A stretch of DNA of 64,000 nt from Candidatus Gastranaerophilales bacterium (GTDB lineage Bacteria > Cyanobacteriota > Vampirovibrionia > Gastranaerophilales > Gastranaerophilaceae). Positions 63,869 to 64,000 of this stretch are shown here, piece by piece. Location of the stretch: positions 36,273 to 100,272 of the forward strand of contig CALUPH010000007.1 in assembly GCA_944322615.1 (NCBI GenBank). The letters run 5' to 3'. How positions within the stretch are numbered: position 1 is the first letter of the stretch; every line of letters begins with the position of its first letter. Under the pieces are notes generated by a model that saw only the letters and a program-made list of their open reading frames with translations, did no database searches and was not told the origin of the DNA. Position numbers and translations under genes: made by a program.

Positions 63869-64000
63869 TTTGTATCTTACGCAACTCTCTTTTCTTCTCT
63901 TTTTATTGTTTCTGTTGGGTTAATGATCTGTACCCATTAAATAGGACTATTTTGGTAGGATAAAAGAAAATTTCTATAAATAACAGGTGCCATTTTCTTT

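Noticed and set aside
1..64000. CRISPR arrays
   Set aside because: No regularly spaced short repeats seen anywhere; the only long repeats are the two large copies and TPR-coding repetition.

Overview
The window is strongly A+T-rich and comes from a Gram-negative-type bacterium: it encodes lipid A enzymes (LpxI, LpxB), an LptD/OstA-like outer-membrane protein, an EnvC-type M23 peptidase and GlmS. The housekeeping genes, together with several conserved but unnamed proteins (a 299-aa protein starting MGLAASQGR, Gln/Ala coiled-coil proteins, a 1392-aa helical-repeat protein), suggest a non-photosynthetic relative of Cyanobacteria of the Gastranaerophilales/Melainabacteria kind. That placement is an inference from protein style, not a phylogeny.

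Layout. (a) 1-10.7 kb: lpxI-lpxB, a TSCPD protein, a PiT phosphate permease with its DUF47 partner and a sigma factor, all on the minus strand; then a HEAT-like protein, a degenerate HerA-like protein with a UvrD/CarD-like tail, a lineage protein and a BadF-type activator ATPase. (b) 10.8-14.1 kb: a membrane protein and a TPR protein on the plus strand. (c) 14.2-35.6 kb: an accessory locus present twice in tandem, offset by exactly 10,720 bases. One unit holds a U32-like protein broken by a -1 frame change at a slippery A7C tract, a radical SAM/SPASM-like enzyme, two divergent cobalamin-type radical SAM enzymes, a third radical SAM/SPASM enzyme, a GT8 glycosyltransferase, a 60-residue peptide with a strong ribosome binding site, a TupA-like ATP-grasp enzyme and a YcaO enzyme. 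(d) 36.0-39.6 kb: another radical SAM enzyme with two tandem degenerate U32-like proteins, and a UPF0489-like protein preceded by an overlapping small ORF. (e) 39.9-64 kb: a 1392-aa helical-repeat protein, a UvrD-type helicase-nuclease, a Na/Pi cotransporter, tRNA-Ser(GGA), an XRE regulator, a phospholipase-D-fold protein, the LptD-like protein and EnvC-like peptidase, 5-formyl-THF cyclo-ligase, a glucan-phosphorylase-like protein lacking its PLP lysine, a SerB-like phosphatase, a coiled-coil protein, glmS, tRNA-Arg(CCT) and a RAYT-type transposase.

How it works together. The YcaO, ATP-grasp, peptide, GT8 and radical SAM genes are tightly packed on one strand and read like a peptide-tailoring operon (candidate RiPP) in which the 60-aa peptide could be the substrate. 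The divergent cobalamin/radical SAM genes and the U32-like gene form a second transcription unit beside it. I know of no described system with exactly this gene set. The duplication left the TPR gene intact only at the left end and YcaO intact only at the right end. The left copy of the YcaO operon has therefore lost its head and presumably its promoter, while the divergent radical SAM pair is complete, with its promoter region, in both copies. The junction carries a 418-bp patch of TPR sequence about 8% different from the left TPR gene, so it is not a simple two-copy slip. An assembly or strain-mixture artefact must be excluded.

Four small ORFs (33, 43, 53 and 60 aa) are supported by ribosome binding sites or by stop/start overlaps with neighbouring genes.
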